From positions 221,581 to 285,580 of the forward strand of contig KQ965790.1 in NCBI GenBank assembly GCA_001574975.1: a stretch of 64,000 bases of DNA, read 5' to 3'. The position numbers and the translations under genes are program-made. Shown here in pieces: positions 22,416 to 33,724 of the stretch. Under the pieces are notes generated by a model. That model was not told the origin of the DNA and did no database searches. It saw nothing but the letters and a program-made list of their open reading frames with translations. Each line of letters begins with the position of its first letter. The stretch's first letter is position 1. The stretch is from Gonapodya prolifera JEL478. Lineage: Eukaryota > Monoblepharomycota > Monoblepharidomycetes > Monoblepharidales > Gonapodyaceae.

Positions 22416-23369
22416 ATGGCGACTGCACTCGCATCCCTCTTCGCCGTCCCCGCGTGGCTCACTCCCTTCCACCGAACGAGCACGCAAAACTCGGACGCCG
22501 CGATCGATGTCAAGCAACCGCAAGCGCTCTCGGTCGCGCTGAGGGAAGGCACCCGCGAGGCACACAGGAGGGCCGAGCGAGCGGTGTTTATCGGCACGGT
22601 GCTCCAAGGTGACGTGGAGTTGCGTACGTGGGCTCGATTCGTGAACATGTTGGCGACAGTTTATGGGTGAGTTGAACTGGGATCAGCGTGAAGCGCATCG
22701 GATTGAAACGATTCTATATTCTTATCTGACTTCCGTCGGTCGAAAGAGCCCTCGAGCGAGCTCTGGCCCTTCACGCAGGACACCCCGCCATTGGTCCCAT
22801 TCATTATCCCGTGGAACTCTCCCGCCACACTGCTCTGCTCAACGACCTTTCCACTATAACTCCTCTTCTTGACGCACCTCTCACTCCGGCCCAACTCAAG
22901 AGCCCCGCAGCAGAACGGTACGCAGCACACATCGAGAACATCGTTCGTGAAGGTGCGGTCCACCTGCTCGTCGCGCACGCCTACGTGAGGTACCTGGGCG
23001 ATCTGAGTGGAGGCAGGCTGATGGGCTCCAAGCTCCGCAAGGGGAGGGTGGGCCAACTCCTTGGGGAAGCAGGGTGCAGGGTGGGCGGCCATGCCGGCAG
23101 TGGGCTGGAGTTTTTCGAATTCAAGGAGGTCGAAGATGCCACGGCGTTCAAGAAGCTGTACAGGACGGCGCTTGACGAGGTCGGACAGGGGCTCTCAGAT
23201 GTGGAGTTTGGTGAGTTCAGTACCTTCATCCGCTCCTCCGAACACCCACCAACACACTTCTTCGTTCCGACTTCGCGTCACCTCATTATCAGCAAGTACC
23301 GTGCGCGAAGCAGACCTTGCATTCCAGCTCAATACCGACATGTTCGAGGAGCTGGGGAGCACAGTGTAG
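22416..23369 (+). CDS. Heme oxygenase
   Basis: Exons 22416-22666, 22747-23210 and 23293-23369; 263 residues. An in-frame ATG 24 nt upstream (22392) could also serve as start. The fold opens with LSVALREGTREAHRRAE, whose His (residue 50) is the proximal haem ligand. The family signature HAYVRYLGDLSGG lies in the middle and supplies the distal helix glycines, and the protein closes with ADLAFQLNTDMFEELG. The enzyme opens haem to biliverdin, CO and iron. Unlike animal HO-1/2 and yeast Hmx1, no C-terminal membrane anchor follows (it ends LGSTV). The first 30 residues contain a hydrophobic patch (ATALASLFAVPAWLTPF) that might be a targeting or anchor segment. Confidence 0.93.
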
Positions 23370-23875
23370 TGGCTGCTGACGGGAGGGTAGGGGAAGCGAA
23401 GGGGGACACCGATGATTGGAAGGACTTGTTTACTATGTGTAGAACTGTCTTCGTACGATATTGTATTTGGAACGTGTAAATCTAGCACAGTCTGAATGAG
23501 TGGATGGTGCTTCCCTTGTGCGGAAAAGTGAGGCAGACTTGGAATGCTGGAAAAACTTTCCAACCGTGAACAAGTCCCCCTCTTCTGCACAAATAAAAAC
23601 GTTACGTGAAGATCACTCACGACCAATGCAGGCGGGGGCTGAAACTGTGGCACAGCCTGAGCAAACGGCGGGCAAGTGAACGGAATAAGAACTCTTCTCT
23701 CCCTTCCACCCCCACCCCATTTTTTGTCCCAATCGACTCAAGCCCCCCCATCCTGACACTTTTGATTGATATATCGTCCCAGAACACCTCCGCGGAGCAG
23801 GTGACAAGACACCCGACCCCCGTGGTCTCCGCCGCAACATCAGTTTCACCCTCGCACCGTATCCGAGTGGCATCC

Positions 23876-24528
23876 ATGGCGCCAATCGTGCTTCAAGGAG
23901 GGGCTCTGCCCTTCCGAAACGGCTGGGAACTCGCAGAGTATCAGACGGACGTCATATTTGCCCCAGTAGACAAACTTGGGACCGAGCCCAAGTTCGACAC
24001 GAGTTATTCGAGTGGAGTCGAATTGCAAGCGCTAGCACAAACATTGGGAGTAGCAGTGAACAGTGAGTTGGATTCTGCTGCTGGACCTCCGCCTTTGTTA
24101 CCCAAACCGAACCGATGTCTGAACTGCATAATGTATCCCACTTTCAAGGTTACCGCAACGCATTTATCAATCGTTGCATCGCTTTATCGCTACTTGCAAG
24201 AATCTCGCCCGCACTTTGCACGCTTTCGCTTGCTTTGGAGAGTTCCTGTTTCAGTGTTCCTACGGGACTCGAAACGTTCGAACGCATCTACAACGTCGAC
24301 CGGAGCACTCAGATACAGTTATCCTCCCGACACCGCGACTTCCACTTGCAACACTGTGAAACCTATCGAGCGACTCTCGCCAACCCTGTCCACAACCTAC
24401 AGGATACGGAGAAAGCGAACGTGCACGATACTGCGTTCTTGCCTGTCCTCGCGGAGAGTAATCTGTACAATCCGGGTCTAGACAATCCGGATTTAGTGCA
24501 GCAGCGCCTTTCGAACTTCCAAACATAA
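23876..24528 (+). CDS. Unknown protein, about 188 residues
   Basis: Two exons, 23876-24062 and 24149-24528, join with canonical sites in one frame. The N-terminal part (PIVLQGGALPFRNGWELAEY, then TDVIFAPVDKLGTEP) looks like a genuine protein. The C-terminal part contains a possible helix, GLETFERIYNVDRSTQIQLS. No family recognised. The first frame is open further upstream to 23606, so the start is a choice based on context (CCATGG). The middle stretch (SLLARISPALCTLSLALES) might instead be an additional intron. Tail-to-head with the zinc-finger gene. Confidence 0.4.
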
Positions 24529-24879
24529 TCCGGGCTTGAGAGGGTGGGAACTAGGTGAGCGTCTTCGTTCGTGTCCACCATTCTTACGCGCAATGTCTGA
24601 CAAGTCGACCTCAACCATTTGGATTTCCCAGCCTCCTCCCTCGAAGAACTCGGCGCTACTACGAAGACTTTCTGTACTCGACACAACTTTCTCTGCTCCG
24701 TACTCTTTCGTTTTTTCCTCCTCGGTAGCCCCCTTTTTCGACTTCCGACGAAAGTGGGAGGTTCCGCCGCGACATATCCGCCTTCCTATTCTCATCGAAG
24801 AACCCACAAATAACCCCTATCGGGTCGTTCTGTGCCTTCGGTTCCTCCCCAAGCAACACATCCGAGCTACTGGCATTTT

Positions 24880-24925
24880 CCCCCAAGTTTTTTTCCCCCA
24901 AGTTTTTTTTCACTCCGGTTTACAT
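24880..24925 (+). repeat. Tandem CCCCCAAGTTTTTTT motif in zinc-finger 5' leader
   Basis: The 15-nt motif CCCCCAAGTTTTTTT occurs twice back to back about 60-100 nt upstream of the zinc-finger ATG, in a long pyrimidine-rich leader. Pyrimidine-rich tracts just upstream of genes are common promoter or leader elements in fungi. Role not known. Confidence 0.6.
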
Positions 24926-24980
24926 TTTCTCCGAGTTTTTCTGCATATCCCGTTTTCCGAATCACCCGCAAGCAACTTCA

Positions 24981-25853
24981 ATGGACAACTTCTCCTTCCT
25001 CGACTCAGTTGACTCCTTCACTTCCTTTGACGATCTCATCCACTTTGCCCCACCTGCTTCCGACCACCTCCCCGAAGACGGCCTCGCCGTGTTCGACTCT
25101 GCGACTATCTTCGACTTCAAAACCCTCGACGAACTGTTTGGCGACTCCCTCGTTGGGCTCTGCAACGACGGTATGAACCTCGAGCAGCCCGACCAGACCA
25201 TAGGAGTGGACCCCTCGCTCCTGGCCCCGGTGGACTTTGGCACGGACGAGTTCGACTTCCTCCCGGCTCCGGCGCCAGAGGAGACGATTCTGGACCCGGA
25301 CCAGATCGCCGCTGCCCTCGCCGTTCTCGCCCGTGCCAACCCGGACATGCTCTCGTCGCTCATCGCCTCTCAGGCTCAGTCGGACTGTTCCTCGGTCTCG
25401 GCCTACTCCCCCTCCTTCGCATCCTCCTCGTCGCGCGCACCGTCCCCCTCCTTCAAGTCCTCGCCTTCTCCCCCCGCCCGGCGATCACCCCACCCTCCGT
25501 CCATCACTCGCACGCAGCTCAAGGCGAAGTCGGAGGATGACCTTGCGCAGCGCAAGTTCCAATGCACTGCGCCGGGGTGCTCGTGGTCCTTCGCACGCAA
25601 GCACAACCTGATCAACCACATGCGCCTGCACGACGTGGACCGTGAGGCGATTGTGTGTGCCCACCCCGGGTGCGGGAAGCAGTTTTCGCGCAAGTACGAC
25701 CTGGTGCGCCACGCCAAGGCCCACAGCGGGGAGAAGGAGTTTGTGTGCATGTGCGGTGCCGAGTTTGCCCGCAAGGACAAGTTCTCGACCCACATCAAGG
25801 CGTGCACGGGAGAGGGGACCGTGGCGAAGCGCGGGAAGAAGTCGCAAGAGTGA
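24981..25853 (+). CDS. C2H2 zinc-finger transcription factor
   Basis: Single exon, 290 residues, unusual among its intron-rich neighbours. The N-terminal 110 residues are acidic and aromatic (MDNFSFLDSVDSFTSFDD, then TIFDFKTLDELFG), an activation-domain composition. A Ser/Pro-rich linker follows. Three consecutive fingers sit at about 197-275: CTAPGCSWSFARKHNLINH, CAHPGCGKQFSRKYDLVRH, and CMCGAEFARKDKFSTH ending in Cys (C2HC type). The Arg-Lys-x-x-Leu/Phe helices resemble fungal fingers of the Crz1/AmdX style, but the target is unknown. The tail (TVAKRGKKSQE) is basic and could act as a nuclear localisation signal. A long pyrimidine-rich leader precedes the ATG. Confidence 0.9.
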   Translation: MDNFSFLDSVDSFTSFDDLIHFAPPASDHLPEDGLAVFDSATIFDFKTLDELFGDSLVGLCNDGMNLEQPDQTIGVDPSLLAPVDFGTDEFDFLPAPAPEETILDPDQIAAALAVLARANPDMLSSLIASQAQSDCSSVSAYSPSFASSSSRAPSPSFKSSPSPPARRSPHPPSITRTQLKAKSEDDLAQRKFQCTAPGCSWSFARKHNLINHMRLHDVDREAIVCAHPGCGKQFSRKYDLVRHAKAHSGEKEFVCMCGAEFARKDKFSTHIKACTGEGTVAKRGKKSQE

Positions 25854-27687
25854 GGAGCACGGCAGTTCTTCTGAAAGGGACGGAATCGGACTCTACTCGG
25901 ACTCGAAAGGCGCCTGCCGACGTGGCAAGTTGCACGTCGGAGGTGTCTTCCAAGAGTCGAAAAGCAGGCGGCATCGGGCTGGAGGGCGGCCCTGCGAGTG
26001 GATGGGAGGGCTGGAGGGCGGCATTCGGGGGAGTGAAGAACGGCTGGAGGGCGGCCTGGGGCATTTGAGTTTTACGTTTTAACTGTTGGCTTGCATGTGA
26101 TTGGTGCCGTGTAACATAAAAAAGTTTCCTTTCCTGATATTCTTGTTCGAAAATGAATCGAGTGGCATTGTCTTATTTCCACTGTTGGATTTTAACTCTT
26201 CACTTTTGCGTGGGTGGCCCATGCGGAGTGAAAGGACGGCTATAAAAGGATTCGATTTTCTCCATCAACCAAATGGTTTCGCCGATTGCACGAACGAAAA
26301 CTCGCACGGATGGCTCCTAGCGCGCAACACTACCGTGGCAATCACCTCGTAGTAACAAGGCTTCCGTTCGGCTGCCACGTTTCGTGATTCCCTTCGATCC
26401 TCAATCACTATCACCCATCACAATCTCATTCGCTTCCAACATCCAAAAAACGTGAGTACGAGAACGTGCACACCGCCACGAAGGAATCCTTCTGTTCACG
26501 ACACCGCGGACTGGTTCCCTCGGAACGCAAATATGGGGCAGGCCCGCACGCAACTGATGATATCGTATCCTTTGGCTGGAAGACATCCCATGGATTATAA
26601 CCCACGATCAATGGTTTCGCGACTAAATTGAGTTTCTGAGTGCGATGTGGCCTACCCCTCTCGTTTCGGGGAAAGTGGTTTTCGGGTGTGGACTTCAGAA
26701 ATGGGTTTTCTCTTTTCGGTCTTTGGATGGTGCCTTCCTTGGATGGAAAACTGACCCGCTCTTTTCTCCAGTGTTTGATTAGGTGAATCGACGGCGGCCC
26801 ATTACAGTTCCCGATACAAGTCTCTGGAATCGTCGAATCAACGAAATTAACGTCATCGTTCTCTTGGCAAGAAAATGCCATCGAAGATTCTTCGTCGACG
26901 TGCAAGACTCCACGGTCCAAGGGGATGGTTTTGAATCACATTGCTCTCCTTGAGAATCCTTTTTCCAATATTTCGACAGGGGTACAATGACTTGTACCAG
27001 AAGCAGTCTCCAATACATATAAGACATCATTACAGTCATTCGAAAGCTTGCCGTCATTTTATTGATGTGATGAACCTCGCGGGGAATGATCCGAACTCCG
27101 AACTCACGGTCCCAGGTAAACATTGAACGCTCTGCTTCACCTGGCGATTCGGAAATACTTGGTATGTACTGACCAGGATAGTTTTTTATTACGCGAAACG
27201 ATTGTTTGGCTGGTCGGACTCTTGAACCTGCATATGTTTGGAACGCATAAAAATCCTGGCGAACCTTTCGTCGGACCGCTTTTCCAGGCTTTGCAACTTC
27301 GTTTTCTGGACGCGAACTAGCTCGTGATGCAGCACTCACCACGTATTATTTTTCAGGGAGCGGAGCACCGCGTTCTGCCGAGCGTGGCACAGAATGCAGG
27401 CAACCGCAGGCGACAGGGAAATGCGAAGATGAGAGACTGGGAGAACCAACAGCCACTGTCTTCAATCCACCGACTCGATGGCAAGCAGGCAGCAGCACGC
27501 GAATCCTTGTCGCACGAAATGTAAGCGGAATGGGGGACGAGCGCACGGCGTGGCACTTCCATCGCTCGGATCGTCCGATATCTAACCATCGTCTGCTCTT
27601 GTTCCAGCCTCACAGGTAGGCACGCTCCCTCAAGATGCAATCGCCATGCGTAGTGTGAACCGTTTCAATGCATTTGACTGCCACTAG
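25854..27687. other. About 1.8 kb without a supportable gene; TATA-like box at 26241
   Basis: After the zinc-finger gene I see no conserved protein. TATAAAAG at 26241-26248 is a good TATA-like box on the + strand but has no recognisable ORF close behind it. It may serve a 5'-extended transcript of the Zn2Cys6 factor. A minus-strand open frame at 26779-27342 has no recognisable motif and an unconvincing composition. The initial exon of the Zn2Cys6 factor must lie in the last few hundred bases. Confidence 0.45.
25977..26055. repeat. Three spaced copies of GGCTGGAGGGCGGC
   Basis: The 14-mer occurs at 25977-25990, 26009-26022 and 26042-26055, at 32- and 33-bp spacing, just downstream of the zinc-finger stop codon. 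It is likely a small minisatellite or a G-rich structure in the 3' region. Confidence 0.8.
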
Positions 27688-29722
27688 TCGTGCGACCAAT
27701 GTCGAGCGCGGAAACACCGATGCGACAATGCGTCGCCAGTGTGTTCACGCTGCACCAAGTTCCAACTCGAATGCACATACACGCGGCAGCAAAGAAAGGT
27801 GGGTCGTTCGGGAAGGTGGTCGACGTATCACGTTTTCATCACCTGTCACCCAATTTCCAGCGAGGTCCACCAAAGGGCACGCGATCCACCGTCCACGAAC
27901 GTCTGCGCTCTCTCGAGCAGCTCGCGAGGCAACTTGGCGTAGATCCAAAGCAGCGAGATCAGTTGGGCTCCCTCGTCGCGTCCCTCACGGCTGCACCGGA
28001 CTTTCTGGACGTCAAGCCCGAGCTGGAAGCAGAAGCTGATATTCCTTTCGCCAATTTCTTACAGGGAGAGCCCCCGTCCCCATTCATCTCCAAAGACGCA
28101 TTTTTCGGAGCACCAAGCATATTCGAAGACATGCCATGGTCAACCGCCGCTTCCGTCGCACCATCTGATTCAGACATGACCGCCACCTTCGCATCCATGT
28201 ACTGCCCTACGGATTCTTCAGAGAGTCCTGGCTCGGTCGACTTGCTTCTTCCCTCTCTGGCGTCATGCTCGCCAGAGGACATTCTCGCCGACCTGGACCT
28301 CTCACTCTCCCTCTCCACTCTCGAACCCTCCCTCCCTGCTGGTTCTGGTCCAACAACCGATCTCGTCTTATCGCATCTCCCATCCCCACCACTCCTCCAG
28401 AACCTCGTAGACTTGTACGCCTTCCACGTCCACCCTTTCCTCCCCATGGCCGACCTCCCAGCTCTACGTCACGCACTCATCAGTCCGCCGTGGCCCTTCC
28501 CCATCGACTTCGCTCTTCTTCTGCACTCCATATACGCTCTCGGCTGGTGCTTTGTCGGACGCTCCGAAGCAGACGGCGCGCGTGAGAGTGCGGACAATTT
28601 CGCCAAATGCAAAGAGCTGCTCGAAAGACTGCAGGGGAAGCACACACTGAGAAGCTTACAAGGGCTAGCCAATATGTGCCTTTACACCGCGCAGAGCTCG
28701 GGAATCGGGTTAGAAGTTGCCGACATGGTAATATCAGGTCACCGTGACCTGTGTGATGAGAGTTAAGACTGAGCCACCCACTTTTTTCTCCCACAGTACC
28801 TCGCTCAAGCCATATGCGCCGCTCGCCACTTGGGTGTGGACCGCCGACCTCTCTTGACGGATCTGGACCCGTCCACGCGGGACCGTGTCCACTCATTCTG
28901 GTCGCTGTTCCTCCTCGACAAGTACATGGCCGTCAACAAGACAAGACTGCCCATGATCTCAGAAGACGAGGCGGAGTACATGCAGCAATACCGTAAGTCT
29001 CACTTCTCTCGCACTGCGTTTGAGCCACCCCTCATCTCACATCACGCCACGTCACGGCGCCCTTTGGCAGCCCTCACGCACGACCTCCTCGTCCCGCTGC
29101 ACATCGCCTTCTCCCTCTGCCACACGATGCAGCTGCGCCCGCCCGCGGACCCGTCGTCCTACATCACGCGGATCCGCAGAACGCTCGAACAGGCACGACC
29201 GTACCTCACCCAACCGGACCAGCTCAGAGTGTGCCGCAACGTGCTGTACTGCGTCGCGGCGGTGCGGTCGGGGTTCGAGCCGGGAGACGTTGTCGCGAGG
29301 TATTTGGGGCCGGCGATGAGGGACGCGGTGCAATGTGAGTCGTCGCCCGATGTCACCATGCAAACCGTTCGCACGACCAAAACCAAAACTCACCATGGTG
29401 CACGCCTACAGGCGCCGATTCGTCCGGCTACGTCACACTTGGTTCTCCCTTTGCCAACTTTGGTGTGCTCTTCCTGCTCAAACTCGGGCTGCGGCTCGGA
29501 ATCGCCACCGAGCCAGACCTGTGTGCCGGAGCAGCCGCGCTGTCGGGGCACGGCGTGCGGTGGCGGACCAGTGCGGGTCTCGTGCGTGACTTGATGGGCG
29601 TGTGGATGGGAGCAAAGGCAGTCGAAGCGGGTGTGGGAAACGGAAACGGGCCGGCGCAACTCGAGGGCACGAGCACGAGCGTAGAGTCGAGTGAGGGAGA
29701 GGAGAGATTGGTGGCTGTTTGA
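27688..29722 (+). CDS. Zn2Cys6 transcription factor with fungal middle-homology region (first exon unresolved)
   Basis: Exons 27688-27798, 27861-28727, 28797-28992, 29071-29334 and 29412-29722 join in frame. The first gives a complete binuclear cluster CDQCRARKHRC..CSRCTKFQLEC, preceded by Ser after a CACTAG acceptor; the start codon lies in an upstream exon I could not fix. Next come a linker/coiled-coil (STVHERLRSLEQLARQLGV), an acidic Ser/Leu-rich segment, and the fungal_TF_MHR region (LVDLYAFHVHPFLPMADL, YLAQAICAARHLGVDR, DRVHSFWSLFLLDKYMAV). Such factors bind CGG-containing repeats and control metabolism genes. The ending (TSTSVESSEGEERLVAV) is low complexity. Intron 2 contains a 17-bp palindrome (28735-28751). 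The pathway controlled is unknown. Confidence 0.88.
28735..28751. promoter_or_regulatory. 17-bp perfect palindrome in an intron
   Basis: CAGGTCACCGTGACCTG is symmetric around one central base. It lies 8 nt inside an intron of the Zn2Cys6 factor. It fits the AGGTCAnnnTGACCT half-site arrangement used by dimeric nuclear receptors, which fungi lack, so it may be a dimer site for another factor or chance. Confidence 0.5.
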
Positions 29723-31518
29723 ATATGGTTGTGACGGGTTTGGTGGTGACAAGATCACGCTTATTGATTCTGATGTTTGTACACAAGTTTCCCAATTCAA
29801 GGTTTTTTCTTCACACCAACGACAAGAAGTTACAGTTACAGTTACAATCACAGATCGCCTATCACCACGAATCGACAGACAACCTTGTTGCTCCCAAAAC
29901 ACAAAGTGTAGTGTCGGCAGACTGCTCAGATCGCCCAGATTGTTGAAAGTCGTCATATCAATGTATCCCTTCGTCACTGGGTCCTTGTTCTTGAAGCTTT
30001 TCATGCTAGGATTTAAACACTCTTCAGTTTCTCCACATGTGCCATAATTGCCTCAATAGCTGCACCGATTTCGTGTGGTCGAAACTCTGCTGGATTTCCG
30101 ACTGGACGCTTTTAAAATCGCCTCTTGTCGTTTTTTTCTCCAAACGACTTCAGTTTTCACACAGAAACGTGGGACTACTGTGATGGCCGAGGGCACTTGA
30201 CACCAGCGTGCGCAATGAGCACAACAAATTCTGCGCCATCAGATGACCTCTACCACGATAGATCCAATCTATCTGACGGAGTGTTTTAGGACGTTTTTGA
30301 GCACGTCGCCACTCCCTCAGAAATCCACGTAGCTCGAACTTGCAAGGGCTGTCGGGTTCGCAACGACATTCCCCACCAACTTGCCGCCGCTCGCACTCTC
30401 CAGCATCGCAACCATATTCTTAACCGTGGTGGAGGAGAGTGCTGCCCAAGGGCGCGGAGACAGATTGACAGACGATTCCAAGGTTGAGCTTGTGGCAGAG
30501 ATTGTACACTGTTACGTTGCGAGACCCACAGTGGAGTGGGATGAACTCGCAAGGATGTTGTTTGTTCTGAACGTGGAATGCAACGTACTTTCGGAAGTGG
30601 TTGCTGTTCTGAACTTTACAACACAACAAAAGAGATCCCTCGAGCAGGCGATTACGGACAACGTCGAGAAGTAAGTTGAAGAGAGGGTTTGGTTTTGCAC
30701 GATAGCCACGCACCCGAACAAAGTCGAGATCAAGGGATACGCACTGGACGGCACTTGTTGGGGCTGCTTTGTCGCCCTACAAGATGGGTCGCGAATGCTC
30801 ACCGTGAATTAATTGAAAAATATTTATTCGATGGACCGGGTTTTTGGTTGCTGTGAGCCGTAAGGGCCCTAGTTTGGGTTGCGATTTGAGTGATTGTATT
30901 TGGTTGGTAACGTATCAAGTTCAATGACTCTTCGCTGCAGTGCTAATCTTGCGACTTTATTCCATTTACAATCTGCGAGGCGGAGGTGTGACATCCCGAC
31001 AATTCTCTGGTGAGGTCAAGAACCCCGTCTCATTGAACAAGTTGATTTTTTAGGACGAAGAGGTTGGCACCGGTGTGAGCGAGGATCATGGGACGGACCG
31101 CCGCAGATCCTTTCCAAAACGCCAAAGACAAAATATGAAGCAGTGTGCTCTAGAGCTTCAGAAGAGGTGCTGTCACACGCAGAGGCGCGTCTGACGTCTG
31201 TACAAATACTTAATAACGGAAACGCGGAAGAAGCGCTGCTCAGTGGGTTGGAGAGCAGGAGTCGTGCGCACTCATATAAAACAATCTCACTTATTTTCTT
31301 TTCTGCCAATACATGGGTCGAGTAAGGACAGGTGATAAAGAACTGAGTAAGTTTCTACCCGTCAGTTGCACCACTCAACAACCAACCCAACCAAGCCCAA
31401 CTAATCGAAAACCCGGACCATCTAACAATAAGTAACAATATTGCTCCATACGGGCTTTATGATGTGACCGATTGTGGCACAGCCGCGGGAACCATCGCGG
31501 TGCACCCTTGATCGGGGA
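29723..31518. other. About 1.8 kb without a supportable gene
   Basis: Several 60-100 codon frames exist on both strands (for instance near 30380-30670 + and 31016-31309 -), but they lack an ATG in context, splice partners or known motifs. The sequence is A/T-richer than the flanking exons. No RNA gene or repeat array was recognised. Confidence 0.45.
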
Positions 31519-32160
31519 ATGTATAGCGCGTCTCCAGCGCCCGCTCGCCGTAACTTGCGCCATCGCACAGCCGCACGCTCAACGACTCCACGCGCCATGA
31601 CTCCCGCGCCATCGTCTTCGCCGTCGCCCCTGCAATCCCCGAGCGCCGCCCGCCGCCGGACATCCCGCCCTGCACCTGCCCCGACGCAGACCCATCCCGC
31701 CCGGCCCCGCCCCAGGCCCATCCTCCCGCCCGAGCTATTCGTACACCACGTCCTCCCCGCGCTCGTCCCCGACTACTTCACCCCGGGCACCTCGCGGGAC
31801 GACACCGCAGCACGCGAAGACGCCCTCTTGGCCGTGTCCAACGTGTGCGCCGCCTGGAGGGAGTGGGCGCTGCCCAGGTTCGAGGGGCTGGGATCCTACA
31901 GGCTTCTCAGGCTGCGCTTGCCCGAAGCTGCTGACCCCAAGAAACGAGGTGGGAGGGCGCTGGCGTACTCAAGGAACGACGACGGATTGCGGAAGCGCGC
32001 CGAGTTGGAAGCCGAGCGCGTGCGGTTCCTCGTCGCTGTCGTCAACGAGCGCAAGAAAGAGCGGGCCTACCGCGGAGGTGGCGTGCGTGCAGGGCTGGGA
32101 GCGAAAGCTGTATCCGGAGCAAAAGCGGGGGCCGGAGCCGGAGAGGACTCCAAGCTGTGA
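31519..32160 (+). CDS. F-box-like small protein
   Basis: Single exon, 213 residues from the first ATG. The first 65 residues are Ser/Pro/Arg/Thr-rich and disordered (SPAPARRNLRHRTAARSTTP). An F-box-like motif follows at about 70-125: PRPILPPELFVHHVLPALVP, an insertion, then ALLAVSNVCAAWREWALPRF. This keeps the P-P-E-L opening and the V-C-x-x-W core. The C-terminus is a charged helix (RKRAELEAERVRFLVAVVNE) and a Gly/Ala/Lys tail. As an F-box protein it would bridge Skp1 to a target, but no target-binding repeats are present. It is unrelated in sequence to the F-box gene at 11.5-13.0 kb outside this motif. Confidence 0.55.
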   Translation: MYSASPAPARRNLRHRTAARSTTPRAMTPAPSSSPSPLQSPSAARRRTSRPAPAPTQTHPARPRPRPILPPELFVHHVLPALVPDYFTPGTSRDDTAAREDALLAVSNVCAAWREWALPRFEGLGSYRLLRLRLPEAADPKKRGGRALAYSRNDDGLRKRAELEAERVRFLVAVVNERKKERAYRGGGVRAGLGAKAVSGAKAGAGAGEDSKL

Positions 32161-33724
32161 TCGACGACTGATGCGCAGAGGTGTAGAGCTGTAGACTAGA
32201 CGTGGCGCTAGACGTACCCGAGCGACAGACGCTCGATAGAAATTACTCTTGACAGAAGTACGGTCACTTCTTTAGACTCTCGTTTTTACTTTTGTTTACT
32301 TTGTGGGCTGTATTTGATTACATCCAACTTTCGGATTGTCGTACCATAGTGCGTACTACCAAGTCGGAGTCTCCGAGAGGTCTGGAGGGGTTGACTAACG
32401 GTCTCGGTCACTCCAGGCTTTTGCCTTGGACCATTATCGCGATTGTTCGTTTGAAATGAAACAGTCACCCCCAGTAACTAAATTACGAAAAGATTACTGA
32501 AGTATGTATTGTGGGATGCGCATTTCAATTTCAGGGATATCAATTTCTTTTGAGAGTATTGTGATACAGAAAATGTAAAATCAAACAATATAAACAAAAT
32601 AAAATATCAGAACCGCAGGCATTCGGAAACGCTGGTAGCACAGAATCCAAACAGTCGGTGCAGGCACGACGCCGGGCGACGGCGATGATTCGTCTCGGAG
32701 TTTGGAGAGCGCTGAGCGCGTCGCCAAACGTCGGCGTCGGATATTACTCTCCAGTGAGCTTTGGCTGTGAGTTAGAGTTGGAGCAGATGGCAGTGAAGCA
32801 CGCAGCACGCAACACGCAGCACGCATTTGGTCCCTGTCCCTACAGTGGATACATGCGCCTGCAACTGCGATTACGAATTGAGACCGCCACCGGAGTCAGG
32901 ACAAGCAAAGCTGCAAAGTCATGGCGAACTTTGTTTCGCAGGGTTGAGCGGCTAAGCAAGTGAAGGTTGAGCGGTTGGAGAGACGGTCGTGGACTGTGGA
33001 GTGTCTTGTGTGTTTGGGACATGCGATTGCCAATTCCAGACCTTTGGTTCAAGCAGTGGACGGTCACGGGTTTTGCGAGAGTGAAGTAAAGCGTACAGTG
33101 AATGCATAACGTTATCAAAGCGAGCGGCGTGGATGAATTTGTGAATGGGGAGGCTCAACAAATCAGCCGCAGCCGCAGCTTTGCGATGAGTGAGACACTT
33201 TGCGTTGGACACATTGCAGGCGACGCAGCGCATGGAAGCGAGTGTAGCGCAGAGCAGAGAAAGGGCTGCCGGCTGCCGGAGCGGGGAAGAAACTGGCGTA
33301 GTGTGGTGAATGGAATAGGACACGGGGGATAATTTGGAATGATCCCCTGCGCTTTGTTTGGTCGCCGTCGCACACGCGAAATCCGGCGTGGGGGGCTACT
33401 CTCCACCACCTGCAACAATTGCATAGACTTGCATTGGCCCAATCGCCGCTCGGGGAAGAGAATTCCGCGCACAGCGTTTCCCAAGAAAGAAACGCGGGAT
33501 GCGGATAAACACTAAAGGCGGGATTACCCGCGGAAGTTTGGAGAGATGGTTTTGAGATTCTTACAAAGAGACGGACGGGAACGTGTGGGGGGAAAAGGTA
33601 TATCTACAATAGAGGAGGATGGAGGCAAGAGGAGGCTGGAGCGGACGAGGACGGCGAGGAAAGACCAGCATCACTGTCGCTACCAAAGACAACACGAGTA
33701 CCAGCAGCAGCAACAACCCGCATC
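32161..33724. other. About 1.6 kb intergenic, promoter side of the bZIP gene
   Basis: No gene recognised. It contains an imperfect CACGCAGCACGCAACACGCAGCACGC-like short tandem tract near 32797-32827 and purine-rich stretches (33600-33660) just before the bZIP start. The bZIP promoter presumably lies in the right part. Confidence 0.4.

Noticed and set aside
26241-26248. TATAAAAG as promoter of a new gene
   Set aside because: No recognisable ORF or RNA gene follows within several hundred bases, so only noted within the intergenic entry.
26779-27342. 187-codon minus-strand frame
   Set aside because: No known motif, odd composition and no splice partners; treated as chance.
30381-30674. 97-codon + strand frame
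   Set aside because: No ATG at its start and no conserved features.
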